NCBI RefSeq assembly: GCF_027922005.1
Contig: NZ_BSEV01000013.1
Location: 1,384-65,383 of the forward strand
Source: Streptosporangium carneum
Lineage (GTDB): Bacteria > Actinomycetota > Actinomycetes > Streptosporangiales > Streptosporangiaceae
Length of the DNA stretch: 64,000 nucleotides
Direction of reading: 5' to 3'
The number at the start of each line of letters is the position of its first letter. Positions within the stretch are counted from its first letter, which is position 1. The position numbers and the translations under genes were made by a program. The notes beneath the pieces were generated by a model. The model saw only the letters and a program-made list of their open reading frames with translations. It was not told the DNA's origin and did not search any database. This document shows positions 44,401 to 54,022 of the stretch, piece after piece.

Positions 44401-47400
44401 GCCCAGGTCGGGGTGGCCTACAGCGTGCCGTTGACGGTGACCGGCGGCACCGCGCCGCTCACCTGGTCGATTCCCGCAGGCAGTCTGCCGCCGGGGCTGA
44501 CGCTCAACGCCTCGACGGGCGTGCTGTCCGGCACGCCGACCACGACGGGCAGTCACCCGTTCACGGTCCAGGTGACCGACGCCAACGGCCAGACGGCCAC
44601 CAGGTCGGTGACGCTCGTCGTCACCGCGGGCCCGCTGGTCATCGTCAAGACCGCCGACGTCTCGGCCGTCGCGCCCGGCGGCACGGTCAACTACACGATC
44701 ACCGTGAACAACACCGGGGCGAGCGCGTTCACCGGTGTGACGCTGACCGATCCGCTGACCGGCGTCCTGGACGACGCCGTCTACAACGCGGACGCGACGG
44801 CGACCTCGGGAACGGTGTCGTACACCGGCCCGAACCTGACCTGGACCGGCAACGTCGCGGCGGGCGCGACCGTGACCGTCACCTACTCCGTCAAGGTGGC
44901 CAACCCGGACACCGGCAACAAGGTGCTGGCCGGCACCGTGACCTCCCCGACGCTCGGCAGCACCTGCCCGTCCGGCGGCGCGGACGCCCGGTGCACCGCC
45001 ACGGTGACCGTCTCCGGGCTGTCCATCGTCAAGAGCGCGGGCGTCTCGACCACGACCCCGGGCTCGACGGTTCCCTTCACCGTCACCGTCACCAACAACG
45101 GCCAGACGGCCTACACCGGCGCGACGTTCGCCGACGCGCTGGCCGGGGTGCTCGACGACGCGACCTACAACGGCGACGCGGTCGCGACAGCGGGAAGCGT
45201 CTCACTCAGCGGCTCCACCCTGACCTGGACGGGCAACCTCGCGGTCGGCGCGACGGCGACCGTCACCTACTCCGTCACGGTCAAGGACCCCGACACCGGA
45301 GACAGGAACCTGTCCGGCGCCGTCTCCTCGACCACCCAGGGAAACACCTGCCCGGTCGGCAACCCGGGCGCGCAGTGCGCCGCGGCCGTCACCGTCCTCA
45401 TCCCCGCCCTGACGATCACCAGCAGCGCGGACGCGGCCACCACGACGCCGGGATCGACCGTGCGCTACACGGTCACGGCGGCCAACACCGGCCAGACGGC
45501 CTACACCGGCACCGGCTTCACGCTTCCCCTGGCGGGCGTGCTGGACGACGCGACCTACAACGGGGACGCCGTCGCCACCTCGGGCGGCGTCGCCGTCGTC
45601 GACTCCACCCTGACCTGGACGGGCAACCTCGCGGTCGGCGCGACGGCGACCGTCGCCTACTCGGTCACGGTGAAGGACCCGGACCCCGGAGACAAGGTCC
45701 TCAACAGCTCCGTCACCTCGACCGCGGCGGGGAACAACTGCCGCGCCGCGAACCCGGCCCCCGCCTGCTCGACGAGCGTCCCGGTCCTGGTGCCCGCGCT
45801 GACGATCACCAAGACGGCAGACCTGTCGTCCGTGACGCCCGGGGCGACCGTGCGCTACACGGTCACGGCCACCAACTCGGGCCAGACGGCCTACACCGGC
45901 GCGACGTTCGCCGACGCGCTGGCCGGGGTGCTGGACGACGCGACCTACAACGGCGACGCGACCGCGACGACCGGGGGCCTCTCGCTCAGCGGCTCCACCC
46001 TGACCTGGACGGGCAACCTCGCGGTCGGCGCGACCGCGACCGTCGCCTACTCCGTCACGGTGAACGACCCGGACACCGGGGACAGGGCGCTGACCGGCGC
46101 CGTCACCTCGGCCACCTCGGGCAGCACCTGCCCGGTCGGCGGCACGAACACCCGCTGCGCCAGCGACGTGCTCGTCCTGATCCCTCGGCTGCAGATCACC
46201 AACGCCACGACCGTCACCACGACCACGCCCGGCGGGGTCGTGCCGTACACCGTCACGCTGACCAACACCGGGCAGACCGACCACAACGGCGTCAGCGCCT
46301 CGCTCAACGTCGCGGGCGCGGTCGACGACGCGAGCTACAACGGCGACCTCACGGCCAGTGCGGGCAGCGTCTCCCTGGGGCCGAACGGAACACTGGTGTG
46401 GACCGGGAACGTGGCGATCGGGGAGACGGTCACCGTGACCGGGTCGGTCACGGTGAACAACCCGGACACCGGCGACAAAGTCCTGACCACCGCCGTGACG
46501 TCCACCGCGCCGGGCAGCACCTGTCCGATCACCGGCACGGGCCCCGGATGCTCGACCAGTGTGACCGTGCTCGTCCCGGCCCTGACCGTCGTCACCACCG
46601 CGGACCGGCAGACGGTCACCCCCGGTGAGACCGTCACCTACACGGTCACGGCCTCCAACACCGGGCAGACGCCGTACACCGGCGCCACGCTCACCGACCA
46701 GCTCGCCCTGGTTCTGACCGACGCGGTCTACAACGGGGACGTCACGACGACCACCGGCACGGTGACCCTCTCCGGGACGAACCTGACGTGGACCGGCGAC
46801 CTGGCGGTGGGCGCGACCGCCACGATCACCTTCTCGGTGACGGTCCGCGACCCCGACCCCGGCGACAAGCAGATGGTCAACACGGCGGTCTCGAGTGCGC
46901 CCGGCAGCACCTGCCCGCCCGGCGGAGCCGACGCCAGGTGCTCGACGACCGTGACCGTCCTCGTGCCGGCCCTGACCGTCACCAAGAGCGCCGACGTCTC
47001 CACGACGGCGCCGGGATCCGTCGTCCGCTACTCGGTCGCCGTCGCCGACTCCGGGCAGACGCCGTACACCGGAGCCACGGTCACCGACGCGCTGGCGGGG
47101 GTGCTGGACGACGCGGTCTACAACGGGGACGCCACCGCGACCGGCGGCGCGGTCGCCTTCGACGGCTCGAACCTGACGTGGACGGGCGACCTCGCGGCCG
47201 GCGCGACCGCCACGATCACCTACTCGGTGACGGTCCGCGACCCCGACCCCGGGGACGCGCTGCTCACCGGGGCGGCCGTCTCGACCGTCAGGGGAAGCAA
47301 CTGCCCGGCGGGCGGCACCGACACCAGGTGCTCGGCCACCGTCCCCGTCGCCCGGCTGGTCCTCGCCCAGAGCTACGTCGACTCCACCGCGACCCCAGGC

Positions 47401-50400
47401 TCGGTGGTGCGCCTCAACGCCACCTTCACCAACACCGGACAGGTTCCCTTCACGGGAATCAGCGTCTTCAGCCCGACGGCGGGCACCGTCGACGACGCCA
47501 TCCCCGTCGGCGACCAGACCGCCTCCTCCGGAAGCCTGGTGCTCGACGCCAACAGGATCACCTGGACGGGGAGCATCCCGGTCGGCGGCGTCGTCACGGT
47601 CACCGGCACGCTGACCGTGAAGAACCCGCCCACCGGAGACAGGGTCCTCACCGGCACCCTGATCTCCGACGCGCCCGGCAACAGCTGTCCTCCGAACGGC
47701 GACGACCCACGCTGTACGGCCCGGCTCACCGTGGTGGTCCCCGGCCTGACGATCACGAAGGCCGCCGACACGTCCGTCACCACACCGGGGAGCACGGTCG
47801 GCCACACCGTCACGGTCACCAACTCGGGGCAGACGCCGTACACCGGAGCCACGGTCACCGACGCGCTGGCGGGCGTCCTGGACGACGCGGTCTACAACGG
47901 GGACGCCGCGGCGACCGTCGGCGCGGTGGCCCTCGCGGGGTCGAACCTGACCTGGACCGGCGATCTGCCGGTCGGGGCGAGCGCGGTGATCACCTACTCG
48001 GTGACGGTCCGCGATCCCGACCCGGGAGACAAGTCGCTGGTGGACAGCGTCACCTCGACCGACACCGGCTCCAACTGCACTCCGGCGAGCGGTGATCCGC
48101 GCTGCTCCACGACCGTCACCGTGCTGACCCCGGCTCTGACGATCAGGAAGACGGCCGGCTCCGCGACCGCGGTGCCCGGAGCCGTCGTCACCTACACGGT
48201 CACGGCTGCGAACACCGGCCAGACGGCCTACACGGGGGCGACGCTCACCGACGCGCTGGCCGACGTGCTGGACGAGGCGACCTACAACGGGGACGCCGTC
48301 GCGGGCACCGGCACGGTGACCCTCACCGGCACGAACCTGACCTGGACCGGTGACCTGGCGGTCGGCGAGAGCGTGACCGTCACCTACTCGGTCACCGTGA
48401 ACAACCCCGTGACCGGGAACCTGACGCTGACCGGCCCCGTCTCCTCCGCGGTCCGGGGCAGCACCTGCCCGGCGGGCAACACCGACCCGCGCTGCGCGGT
48501 CACCGTCAGGGTCGTCGAAGCGGCCACGCTGACGTTCGGCACGTCGGCGAACGTCAGCTCGGCGGCGCGGGGTCAGACGGTCGCCTACACCGTCACGGTC
48601 ACCAACTCGGGCCTCACGCCGTACCCCGGCGCGACGTTCGTCGACGCGCTGGCCGGGGTGCTGGACGACGCGACCTACAACGGGGACGCCGCCGCCGACG
48701 TCGGCACGGTGAACCTCACCGGCACGGACCTGACATGGACCGGCACCGTCCCGGCGAGCGGGACGGCCACCGTCACCTACTCGGTGACGGTGAACGCCCC
48801 GGACACCGGGAACGAGATCCTCGCGACCACCCTGACGTCGGCCTCGGTCGGCGGCAACTGCCCGGCCGGCGGCGCCGACCCACGCTGCTCCACCACCGTG
48901 ACGGTCTCCAGCCTGGAGATCGTCAGCTCCGCCGACACGCTCTTCACCAAACCGGGAGGCGCGGTTCGCTTCACCGGTGTGATCACCAACACCGGCACGA
49001 CCCCGTACTACGGGATCACCGTCGTCTTCGAGGGACCCGACGTCGTCGACGACGCCTTCCCCACCGGTGACAGCACGGCCACCTCGGGGACCCTGGGCTT
49101 CGGAGCCACCGGCCTCGAATGGACGGGAGACGTTCCGGTGGGCGGCAGCGTCACGGTGTCCAGTGGTTTCGTCGTGCAGAACCCCGACCTCGGCAACCAC
49201 GTCCTCACCACCGTCGTCTCCTCCTCCGCGCCTGGGAACAACTGCCCCTCGGCAAGCGCCGACCCCGCCTGCGCGACCAGCGTCACCGTCCTCACCCCGG
49301 CCCTGACGATCGCCAAGGCCGCGAGCACAAACGTGACGGTCCCCGGAGGCACGGTGGGCTACACGATCACCGTGACCAACAGCGGGCAGACCCCCTACAC
49401 CGGAGCCGCCGTCACCGACTCACTGGCCGGTCTGCTCGACGACGCCGTCTACAACGGCGACGCGACCGCGACCTCGGGCGCCGTCGGCCTCACCGATCAG
49501 ACACTGACCTGGACCGGGAACCTCGCCGTCGCAGAAAGCGTCACCGTCACCTATTCGATCACCACGAACGATCCCGACACCGGCGACAAGCTTCTCGCCA
49601 ACTCGGCCGTCTCCACCGACGAGGGCAGCACCTGCCCGCCCGCCAGCGGCAACACGGCGTGCACCGCGCGGGTCGTCGTCCTCACCCGGGCACTGACGCT
49701 CGTCAAGAGCGCGAACACCACGTCCGTCACGCCAGGGGGGACGGTCTCCTACACGGTCAGGGTCACCAACTCGGGCCAGGTCCCCTACCCCGCGGCGACG
49801 TTCGCCGACGCGCTGGCCGGCGTGCTGGACGACGCGACGTACAACGGGGACGCCGCCGCCGACGTCGGCACGGTGAGCCTCACCGGCACGGACCTGACCT
49901 GGACCGGGAGTCTCGCCCCCGGTCAGGCGGCCGTCGTCACCTACAGCGTCAGGGCGAACGACCCCGGCACCGGTGACCGGCGGCTGACCGACGCCGTGAC
50001 CTCGACCACCCCCGGCAGCACCTGTCCTGTGGGCGGGGCCGATCCGCGCTGCACCCAGACGATCCTCCTGTCACGGGTGACGATCGTGAACGCGGCCGAC
50101 GTCACCGTCACCCTTCCGACCGGGGTGGTGCGCCAGACCGTCACGATCACCAACAGCGGGCAGACGCCGTACTCCGCGACCAGTGTGGACGTCGACCTCA
50201 CCGGCGTCCTCGACGACGCCGCCTACAACGGTGACGCGGCGGCCACCGCGGGCGGCGTCACCAGGGTGCCCGAGACCGGCACGCTGACGTGGACAGGCGC
50301 CCTCGCGGTCGGCGAGACCGTCACCGTCACCTACTCGGTGACGGTGAACAACCCCGACGCCGGAGACAGGCTCCTGACCACCGTGGTCACCTCACCCGCC

Positions 50401-53202
50401 GCGGGGAACAACTGCCCCGTCGGCGGCTCCGCGCCCGCGTGCACGACCGTCGTCACCGCGCTGACGCCCGGCCTGACCTTCCTCAAGGCCGCGAACACCG
50501 GCACGGTCACACCCGGAGGCACGGTCACCTACACGACCACGGTCACCAACACCGGCCAGACCCCGTACACCGGCGCGACGTTCACCGACCAGCTGGCCCA
50601 GGTGCTCTCGGACGCCGTCTACGGCGGGGACGCCGTCGCGAGCAGCGGAACGCTGGACTTCGACGGCACGAACCTGACCTGGACCGGCGACCTCGCGGTC
50701 GGCGAGTCCGTGACCGTCAACTACACGGTGACGGTCCGCGACCCCGATCCCGGCGACAAGCGGATGGTCAACACGGTCGTCTCGGACACGCTGGGCAGCA
50801 CCTGCCCCACCGGCGCGACGGACCCGTCGTGCTCGGTGCCGGTCACCGTGCTCGTCCCCGCCCTGTCGATCGTCAGGAGCGCCGACACCGTCACCACCAC
50901 ACCGGGCGCGAAGGTCGGTTACACGATCACGATCGCCAACACCGGGCAGACGCCGTACGCGGGGGCGGTCGTCACCGACTCCCTGGCGCTGGTCCTGGAC
51001 GACGCGGTCTACGACGGGAACGCGACCGCCGACCTGGGAAGTGTGATGTTCACCGGCCTCGGCCTGACCTGGACGGGCGACCTGGCGGCCGGGGAGAGCG
51101 CGACCGTCACCTACTCCGTCACCGTGCGCGACCCCAACCCCGGAGACAACTTCCTCGTCGCCTTCGTCGTCTCCGGTGAGGCGGGCAGCACCTGCCCCGA
51201 GGACGGCGCCAATCCCGCCTGCGCCTCCACGGTGCTCGTCCTGACCCCCGCGCTCGCCGTCTCGACCACGGCGGACACGGCGACCGCGACCCCGGGCGAC
51301 ACCGTACGGTTCACGATCGCGATCACCAACACCGGGCAGACACCGTACGCGGGGGCGGTCGTCACCGACTCCCTGGCGCTGGTCCTGGACGACGCGGTCT
51401 ACGACGGGAACGCGACCGCCGACCTGGGAAGCGTGATGTTCACCGGGGCCGACCTGACCTGGACGGGCGACCTGGAGATCGGCGCGACCGCGACCGTCAC
51501 CTACTCCGTCACCGTGCGCGACCCCGACCCGGGGGACAAGGCGATCAGGAGCGTCGTCACCTCGCCCGCCAGGGGAAGCACCTGCCCCACAGGGGACGCG
51601 AGCCCCGCCTGTTCCGCGACCGTCACCGTCCTGATCCCCGGCCTGGCCATCGCCAAGACGGCGGACGCGGCCACCGCCACCCCGGGAGGCACGATCGGTT
51701 ACACGATCACCGTCACCAACACCGGGCAGACGGCGTACACCGCCGCGTCCCTCACCGACCCGCTCGCGGGGGCGCTCGACGACGCGGTCCACACCGGGGA
51801 CGCCGTCGCGAGCACCGGCACGGTCGACTTCGACGGCACGGACCTGACGTGGACCGGAGCCCTCGCCGTCGGCGCGACCGCGACCGTCACCTACTCCCTC
51901 GCGGTGCGGGATCCCGACACCGGCGACAAGGTCATCTCCGGGGGCGTGGTCTCCGCCTCTCCCGGAAGCACCTGTCCGGCGGGGAGCACGAACCCCGCGT
52001 GCACGACGCTCGTGCGCGTGCTGGTGCCACAGTTGACGATCACGAAGACCGCCGACACCGTGACCGTCGCCGCGGGGAAGGTCGTCCACTACACGGTGAC
52101 GCTCGCCAACACCGGCGAGACCTCCTACACCGGCGCGACGTTCGTCGACCCGCTGGCCGACGTGCTGGACGACGCCTCCTACGGAAACGACGCGACGGCG
52201 ACCACGGGGACCGTCGTCTACGCCGACGACGCCCTGACCTGGACCGGGAACCTGGCGGTCGGCGCCACCGCGACGGTCGCCTACTCGGTCGTCGCCCGCT
52301 ACCCCGCGCCGGGCGACCGGGCCCTGACCGGCGCCGTGGTCTCCCCCTCCCAGGGAAGCACCTGCCCCGCGGGCGGCTCGGACCCGCGCTGCGCCACGAC
52401 CGTCACCGTCCTCGTCCCCGCCCTCACCGTCACCGTGGCGGCGGACAACAGCGGCGACGTCGTCGCGGGCGGTCAGGTCCGGTACACGATCACGGCCACG
52501 AACACCGGGGAGGTTCCCTACGCCGCCGCCACGGTCACCGGCCTGCTGGCCGGGGTGCTCGACGACGCCGTGTACTCCGGCGACGCGACCGCGACGGTCG
52601 GCGTCGTCGGCTTCGGCGGCGACACCCTGACCTGGACGGGGGCGCTTCCCGTCGACGCGGCCGTGGTCATCACCTTCACCGTCGCGGTCAGGGACGAGGC
52701 CCCCGGCGGAGACGCCGTCCTCGACAGCCGGGTCGTCTCGCCGACGATCGGCGGCACCTGTCCGGCGGGCGGCGCCGATCCCCGCTGCTCCGTCCTGACC
52801 TCCGTGACGGCGGTGACCATCACCCTCACCGACCTGACCGGCGACTTCACCCTGACCGGGAGCCCGGACACGACCGTGCGGCGCGACGAGGCCGTGACGA
52901 TGACGGTCACGACCGACAGCCCCGACGGTTACAACGTCACCGTGCTGGCCAGGTCGCCGGAGCTCACCACGACGCTGTCCGGAGAGGTGTTCTCCCTCCC
53001 GATCGGCAGCCTGCGCGTGCGCGAGCACGGCACCACGACGTTCTCGCCCCTGTCACCCGGCGTGCCGGTGCTCGTCCACCGGCAGTCCGACCCGTCAGCG
53101 CCCGGAGGCGACGCCATCAGCAACGACTACGAGGTCGACATCCCGTTCGTCCCGGCGTCCCGCTACTCGGCGACGCTCGACTACGTCGCCACGACCAACT
53201 GA
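41440..53202 (+). CDS. Giant secreted multidomain adhesin-like protein (3,920 residues)
   Basis: After a long basic leader and signal (VARVLVLALSVSTLTG through ASA, about residue 66) the order is: L-type lectin-like domain (about 67-377), a DUF11-like domain (381-504), a TIG/IPT domain (516-614), two Fn3 domains (617-800), three putative-Ig domains (804-1064, each with SGTPTASGTYSFT-like ends), 21 tandem DUF11-like repeats of about 130 residues (1066-3787), and a unique C-terminal domain ending SATLDYVATTN. Each repeat has an N-terminal TPGxxVxYTVT and a C-terminal paired-cysteine motif (GSTCPxGGxDxRC). There is no LPXTG or terminal membrane helix; the tail looks like the WxL domain of Firmicutes surface proteins, which dock on a partner. 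Probable role: surface adhesion or matrix. Confidence 0.88.
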   Translation: MTDGARRGTRPASGRGEAGPARPGRHAARRERTPRGGRTVARVLVLALSVSTLTGTSGTPTPASAAGTTVFDQTFRNNTADGTGSVVLPALPSGLGGSNTACLTASGNTSTGVLRSCSSTNDTTGSGKLRLTNATTNKLGGVFGATSVPTAQGLDVTFNTYQYGGNGADGIAFVLAAVDPTNPVSPANIGPTGGSLGYSAAGTSGFNGLAYGYLGVGLDVYGNFSNSSYQGTGCTNPAYISTSGTVPGQVVVRGPGQGLAGYCALNSTATSTSSSALSLRASTRRSVPVEVAINPSTVVITTPSGLSVPAKSYRVSVTPIGGTARTLQGSLPSVTSGLFPSSWLDASGVPKQLAFGWVASTGGSTDFHEIDNVAVTTLNAVPELSVAQTSYNATTPAAGDPVTYTVTAGVGSAVSETSPISVTETLPAGVVPVGAYGTGWVCAAPSGQSVTCTNGNTPFAAGSSLPPITVVGIVTGGSVTPTLIRTSSVATASASDANPGYSSSTTAGTLPSTPSGITLSSTTGSISGGNTVTVSGSNIGNATAIEIGTVAEQQAGTPVVLLPCATGVTTGCFTINGNGTLTIPSMPSRASNTAVRVTVVTQGLAAYAAYTYASSPAAPTAPTATAGVTGATVTWTAPSGNGSAITSYVVTPYKDGVAQTPITYDASATTRTLTGLTAGSSYTFTVTAVNAFGTGTASPASTAVVPYNVPGKPTITTVTAGDATATMTWTAPGNNGSAITGYVVTPYLNGVAQTPQTFSGTATTQTLTGLTPGATYTFTVAAQNAAGTGAASAPSASVVPNALPSLNLPAPPAGEVGAAYGVTLAVTGGTSPYTWSISGGTLPAGLTLNASTGVLSGTPTASGTYSFTVKVTDAVNQSATQAVTLTIAPPPSFSFSAPPAGEVGVAYGVTLAVTGGTAPYTWSVAAGTLPPGLTLNASTGVLSGTPTASGTYSFTAKVTDALNQTATRTVTVTVAAQPSFSFSAPPAAQVGVAYSVPLTVTGGTAPLTWSIPAGSLPPGLTLNASTGVLSGTPTTTGSHPFTVQVTDANGQTATRSVTLVVTAGPLVIVKTADVSAVAPGGTVNYTITVNNTGASAFTGVTLTDPLTGVLDDAVYNADATATSGTVSYTGPNLTWTGNVAAGATVTVTYSVKVANPDTGNKVLAGTVTSPTLGSTCPSGGADARCTATVTVSGLSIVKSAGVSTTTPGSTVPFTVTVTNNGQTAYTGATFADALAGVLDDATYNGDAVATAGSVSLSGSTLTWTGNLAVGATATVTYSVTVKDPDTGDRNLSGAVSSTTQGNTCPVGNPGAQCAAAVTVLIPALTITSSADAATTTPGSTVRYTVTAANTGQTAYTGTGFTLPLAGVLDDATYNGDAVATSGGVAVVDSTLTWTGNLAVGATATVAYSVTVKDPDPGDKVLNSSVTSTAAGNNCRAANPAPACSTSVPVLVPALTITKTADLSSVTPGATVRYTVTATNSGQTAYTGATFADALAGVLDDATYNGDATATTGGLSLSGSTLTWTGNLAVGATATVAYSVTVNDPDTGDRALTGAVTSATSGSTCPVGGTNTRCASDVLVLIPRLQITNATTVTTTTPGGVVPYTVTLTNTGQTDHNGVSASLNVAGAVDDASYNGDLTASAGSVSLGPNGTLVWTGNVAIGETVTVTGSVTVNNPDTGDKVLTTAVTSTAPGSTCPITGTGPGCSTSVTVLVPALTVVTTADRQTVTPGETVTYTVTASNTGQTPYTGATLTDQLALVLTDAVYNGDVTTTTGTVTLSGTNLTWTGDLAVGATATITFSVTVRDPDPGDKQMVNTAVSSAPGSTCPPGGADARCSTTVTVLVPALTVTKSADVSTTAPGSVVRYSVAVADSGQTPYTGATVTDALAGVLDDAVYNGDATATGGAVAFDGSNLTWTGDLAAGATATITYSVTVRDPDPGDALLTGAAVSTVRGSNCPAGGTDTRCSATVPVARLVLAQSYVDSTATPGSVVRLNATFTNTGQVPFTGISVFSPTAGTVDDAIPVGDQTASSGSLVLDANRITWTGSIPVGGVVTVTGTLTVKNPPTGDRVLTGTLISDAPGNSCPPNGDDPRCTARLTVVVPGLTITKAADTSVTTPGSTVGHTVTVTNSGQTPYTGATVTDALAGVLDDAVYNGDAAATVGAVALAGSNLTWTGDLPVGASAVITYSVTVRDPDPGDKSLVDSVTSTDTGSNCTPASGDPRCSTTVTVLTPALTIRKTAGSATAVPGAVVTYTVTAANTGQTAYTGATLTDALADVLDEATYNGDAVAGTGTVTLTGTNLTWTGDLAVGESVTVTYSVTVNNPVTGNLTLTGPVSSAVRGSTCPAGNTDPRCAVTVRVVEAATLTFGTSANVSSAARGQTVAYTVTVTNSGLTPYPGATFVDALAGVLDDATYNGDAAADVGTVNLTGTDLTWTGTVPASGTATVTYSVTVNAPDTGNEILATTLTSASVGGNCPAGGADPRCSTTVTVSSLEIVSSADTLFTKPGGAVRFTGVITNTGTTPYYGITVVFEGPDVVDDAFPTGDSTATSGTLGFGATGLEWTGDVPVGGSVTVSSGFVVQNPDLGNHVLTTVVSSSAPGNNCPSASADPACATSVTVLTPALTIAKAASTNVTVPGGTVGYTITVTNSGQTPYTGAAVTDSLAGLLDDAVYNGDATATSGAVGLTDQTLTWTGNLAVAESVTVTYSITTNDPDTGDKLLANSAVSTDEGSTCPPASGNTACTARVVVLTRALTLVKSANTTSVTPGGTVSYTVRVTNSGQVPYPAATFADALAGVLDDATYNGDAAADVGTVSLTGTDLTWTGSLAPGQAAVVTYSVRANDPGTGDRRLTDAVTSTTPGSTCPVGGADPRCTQTILLSRVTIVNAADVTVTLPTGVVRQTVTITNSGQTPYSATSVDVDLTGVLDDAAYNGDAAATAGGVTRVPETGTLTWTGALAVGETVTVTYSVTVNNPDAGDRLLTTVVTSPAAGNNCPVGGSAPACTTVVTALTPGLTFLKAANTGTVTPGGTVTYTTTVTNTGQTPYTGATFTDQLAQVLSDAVYGGDAVASSGTLDFDGTNLTWTGDLAVGESVTVNYTVTVRDPDPGDKRMVNTVVSDTLGSTCPTGATDPSCSVPVTVLVPALSIVRSADTVTTTPGAKVGYTITIANTGQTPYAGAVVTDSLALVLDDAVYDGNATADLGSVMFTGLGLTWTGDLAAGESATVTYSVTVRDPNPGDNFLVAFVVSGEAGSTCPEDGANPACASTVLVLTPALAVSTTADTATATPGDTVRFTIAITNTGQTPYAGAVVTDSLALVLDDAVYDGNATADLGSVMFTGADLTWTGDLEIGATATVTYSVTVRDPDPGDKAIRSVVTSPARGSTCPTGDASPACSATVTVLIPGLAIAKTADAATATPGGTIGYTITVTNTGQTAYTAASLTDPLAGALDDAVHTGDAVASTGTVDFDGTDLTWTGALAVGATATVTYSLAVRDPDTGDKVISGGVVSASPGSTCPAGSTNPACTTLVRVLVPQLTITKTADTVTVAAGKVVHYTVTLANTGETSYTGATFVDPLADVLDDASYGNDATATTGTVVYADDALTWTGNLAVGATATVAYSVVARYPAPGDRALTGAVVSPSQGSTCPAGGSDPRCATTVTVLVPALTVTVAADNSGDVVAGGQVRYTITATNTGEVPYAAATVTGLLAGVLDDAVYSGDATATVGVVGFGGDTLTWTGALPVDAAVVITFTVAVRDEAPGGDAVLDSRVVSPTIGGTCPAGGADPRCSVLTSVTAVTITLTDLTGDFTLTGSPDTTVRRDEAVTMTVTTDSPDGYNVTVLARSPELTTTLSGEVFSLPIGSLRVREHGTTTFSPLSPGVPVLVHRQSDPSAPGGDAISNDYEVDIPFVPASRYSATLDYVATTN
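44635..52800 (+). repeat. Array of 21 tandem DUF11-like repeats inside the giant gene
   Basis: Repeats have a period of about 389-390 bp and diverge from one another, apart from one pair that is nearly identical at DNA level (50941-51057 against 51331-51447, exactly 390 bp apart, two differences). Repeats 5, 8, 12 and 15 are the most divergent. The array suggests growth by unequal crossing-over. Confidence 0.9.
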
Positions 53203-53311
53203 CCCGCCACCTGACCCGTCGCCTGGTCCGCCACTGCCGCGAGCCGGAACCCGCCGACGTCCCATGACACCCCTCCGGCATCCGAAACGAACAACGAGAA
53301 GGAGACAAGCC

Positions 53312-53977
53312 ATGGCAGGAACACCGTCCACCGGCGTCACGAGACGCGCCGCCGCGCTCTGCGGGCTCGGCACGGCCATGGTCGTGGCGCTCGCCACCCC
53401 CTCGTCGGCGGCGTCGGGAGGCCGCGTGGGGGCGGCGGGTCCCGTGAAGGCGGCCGAGCCCGTCCCCAAGCTCAGCATCGCCGTCGACAACGGGCGGACG
53501 ACGGCCAAGGAGGGGGACCGGCTGACCTACACCATCACCGTCGACAACGTCGGCACGACCGACGTCGACGACCTCCGTCTCGTCCAGACCATGCCCGCGG
53601 GCCTGAAGTTCGTCTCGGCAGACGGCCACGGCACGGCCAAGGAGGGACAGGTCGCCTGGACCGTGGACCTGCCCGCGGGCAAGAACGCCACCTTCCACAC
53701 CAAGGCCCAGGTGCTGGCCACCCCGCAGGACCTGTTGCGCCTGGCGACCGTCGCCTGCGCGAGCACCGAGAGCGGGGGCAGGCCCATCGTCTGCGCCGCC
53801 CACTCCGACCAGCTGCCCGCGGGCGCGGCGGCCGAGGCCGCCGGTCGGTCGGCCTCCTCCGACGCCGACCGTCCGTGGTACATCCCCACCGGAGCGGCGC
53901 TGCTGGCCGTGGCGGTGCTGGGGGTGTGGGCCTTCCGGCGCGGGAAGTTCCCCTTCCAGCCCCGTAAGACGCCCTGA
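53312..53977 (+). CDS. Small DUF11-type surface protein with C-terminal membrane anchor
   Basis: 221 residues: signal peptide (ending ATPSSAA), one DUF11-like beta domain (LSIAVDNGRTTAKEGDRLTY), a hinge with two cysteines (VACASTE and IVCAAHS), a membrane helix (YIPTGAALLAVAVLGVWAF) and a basic tail FRRGKFPFQPRKTP. A strong site gagaaggag precedes the ATG. It closes the surface operon, 110 bp after the giant gene, and probably is an anchored partner. Confidence 0.85.
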   Translation: MAGTPSTGVTRRAAALCGLGTAMVVALATPSSAASGGRVGAAGPVKAAEPVPKLSIAVDNGRTTAKEGDRLTYTITVDNVGTTDVDDLRLVQTMPAGLKFVSADGHGTAKEGQVAWTVDLPAGKNATFHTKAQVLATPQDLLRLATVACASTESGGRPIVCAAHSDQLPAGAAAEAAGRSASSDADRPWYIPTGAALLAVAVLGVWAFRRGKFPFQPRKTP

Positions 53978-53982
53978 GGAAC

Positions 53983-54021
53983 CCCCGTGGCACGGCCCGC
54001 ACCGCGTGCCGCGCCACGGGG
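53983..54021. terminator. Bidirectional terminator between the surface operon and the PIN gene
   Basis: A 9-bp outer stem CCCCGTGGC / GCCACGGGG (53983-53991 with 54013-54021) with further inner pairing, between convergent genes. Confidence 0.7.
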
Positions 54022-54022
54022 C

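Noticed and set aside
45202..49200. Very long frames on both strands inside the giant gene
   Set aside because: The DUF11 frame has a signal peptide, domains and cysteine pairs; the others are shadows of its repeat structure.
44635..52800. Regular 390-bp repeats as a CRISPR-like array
   Set aside because: The units are coding, diverged and far too long, with no short direct repeats and spacers.
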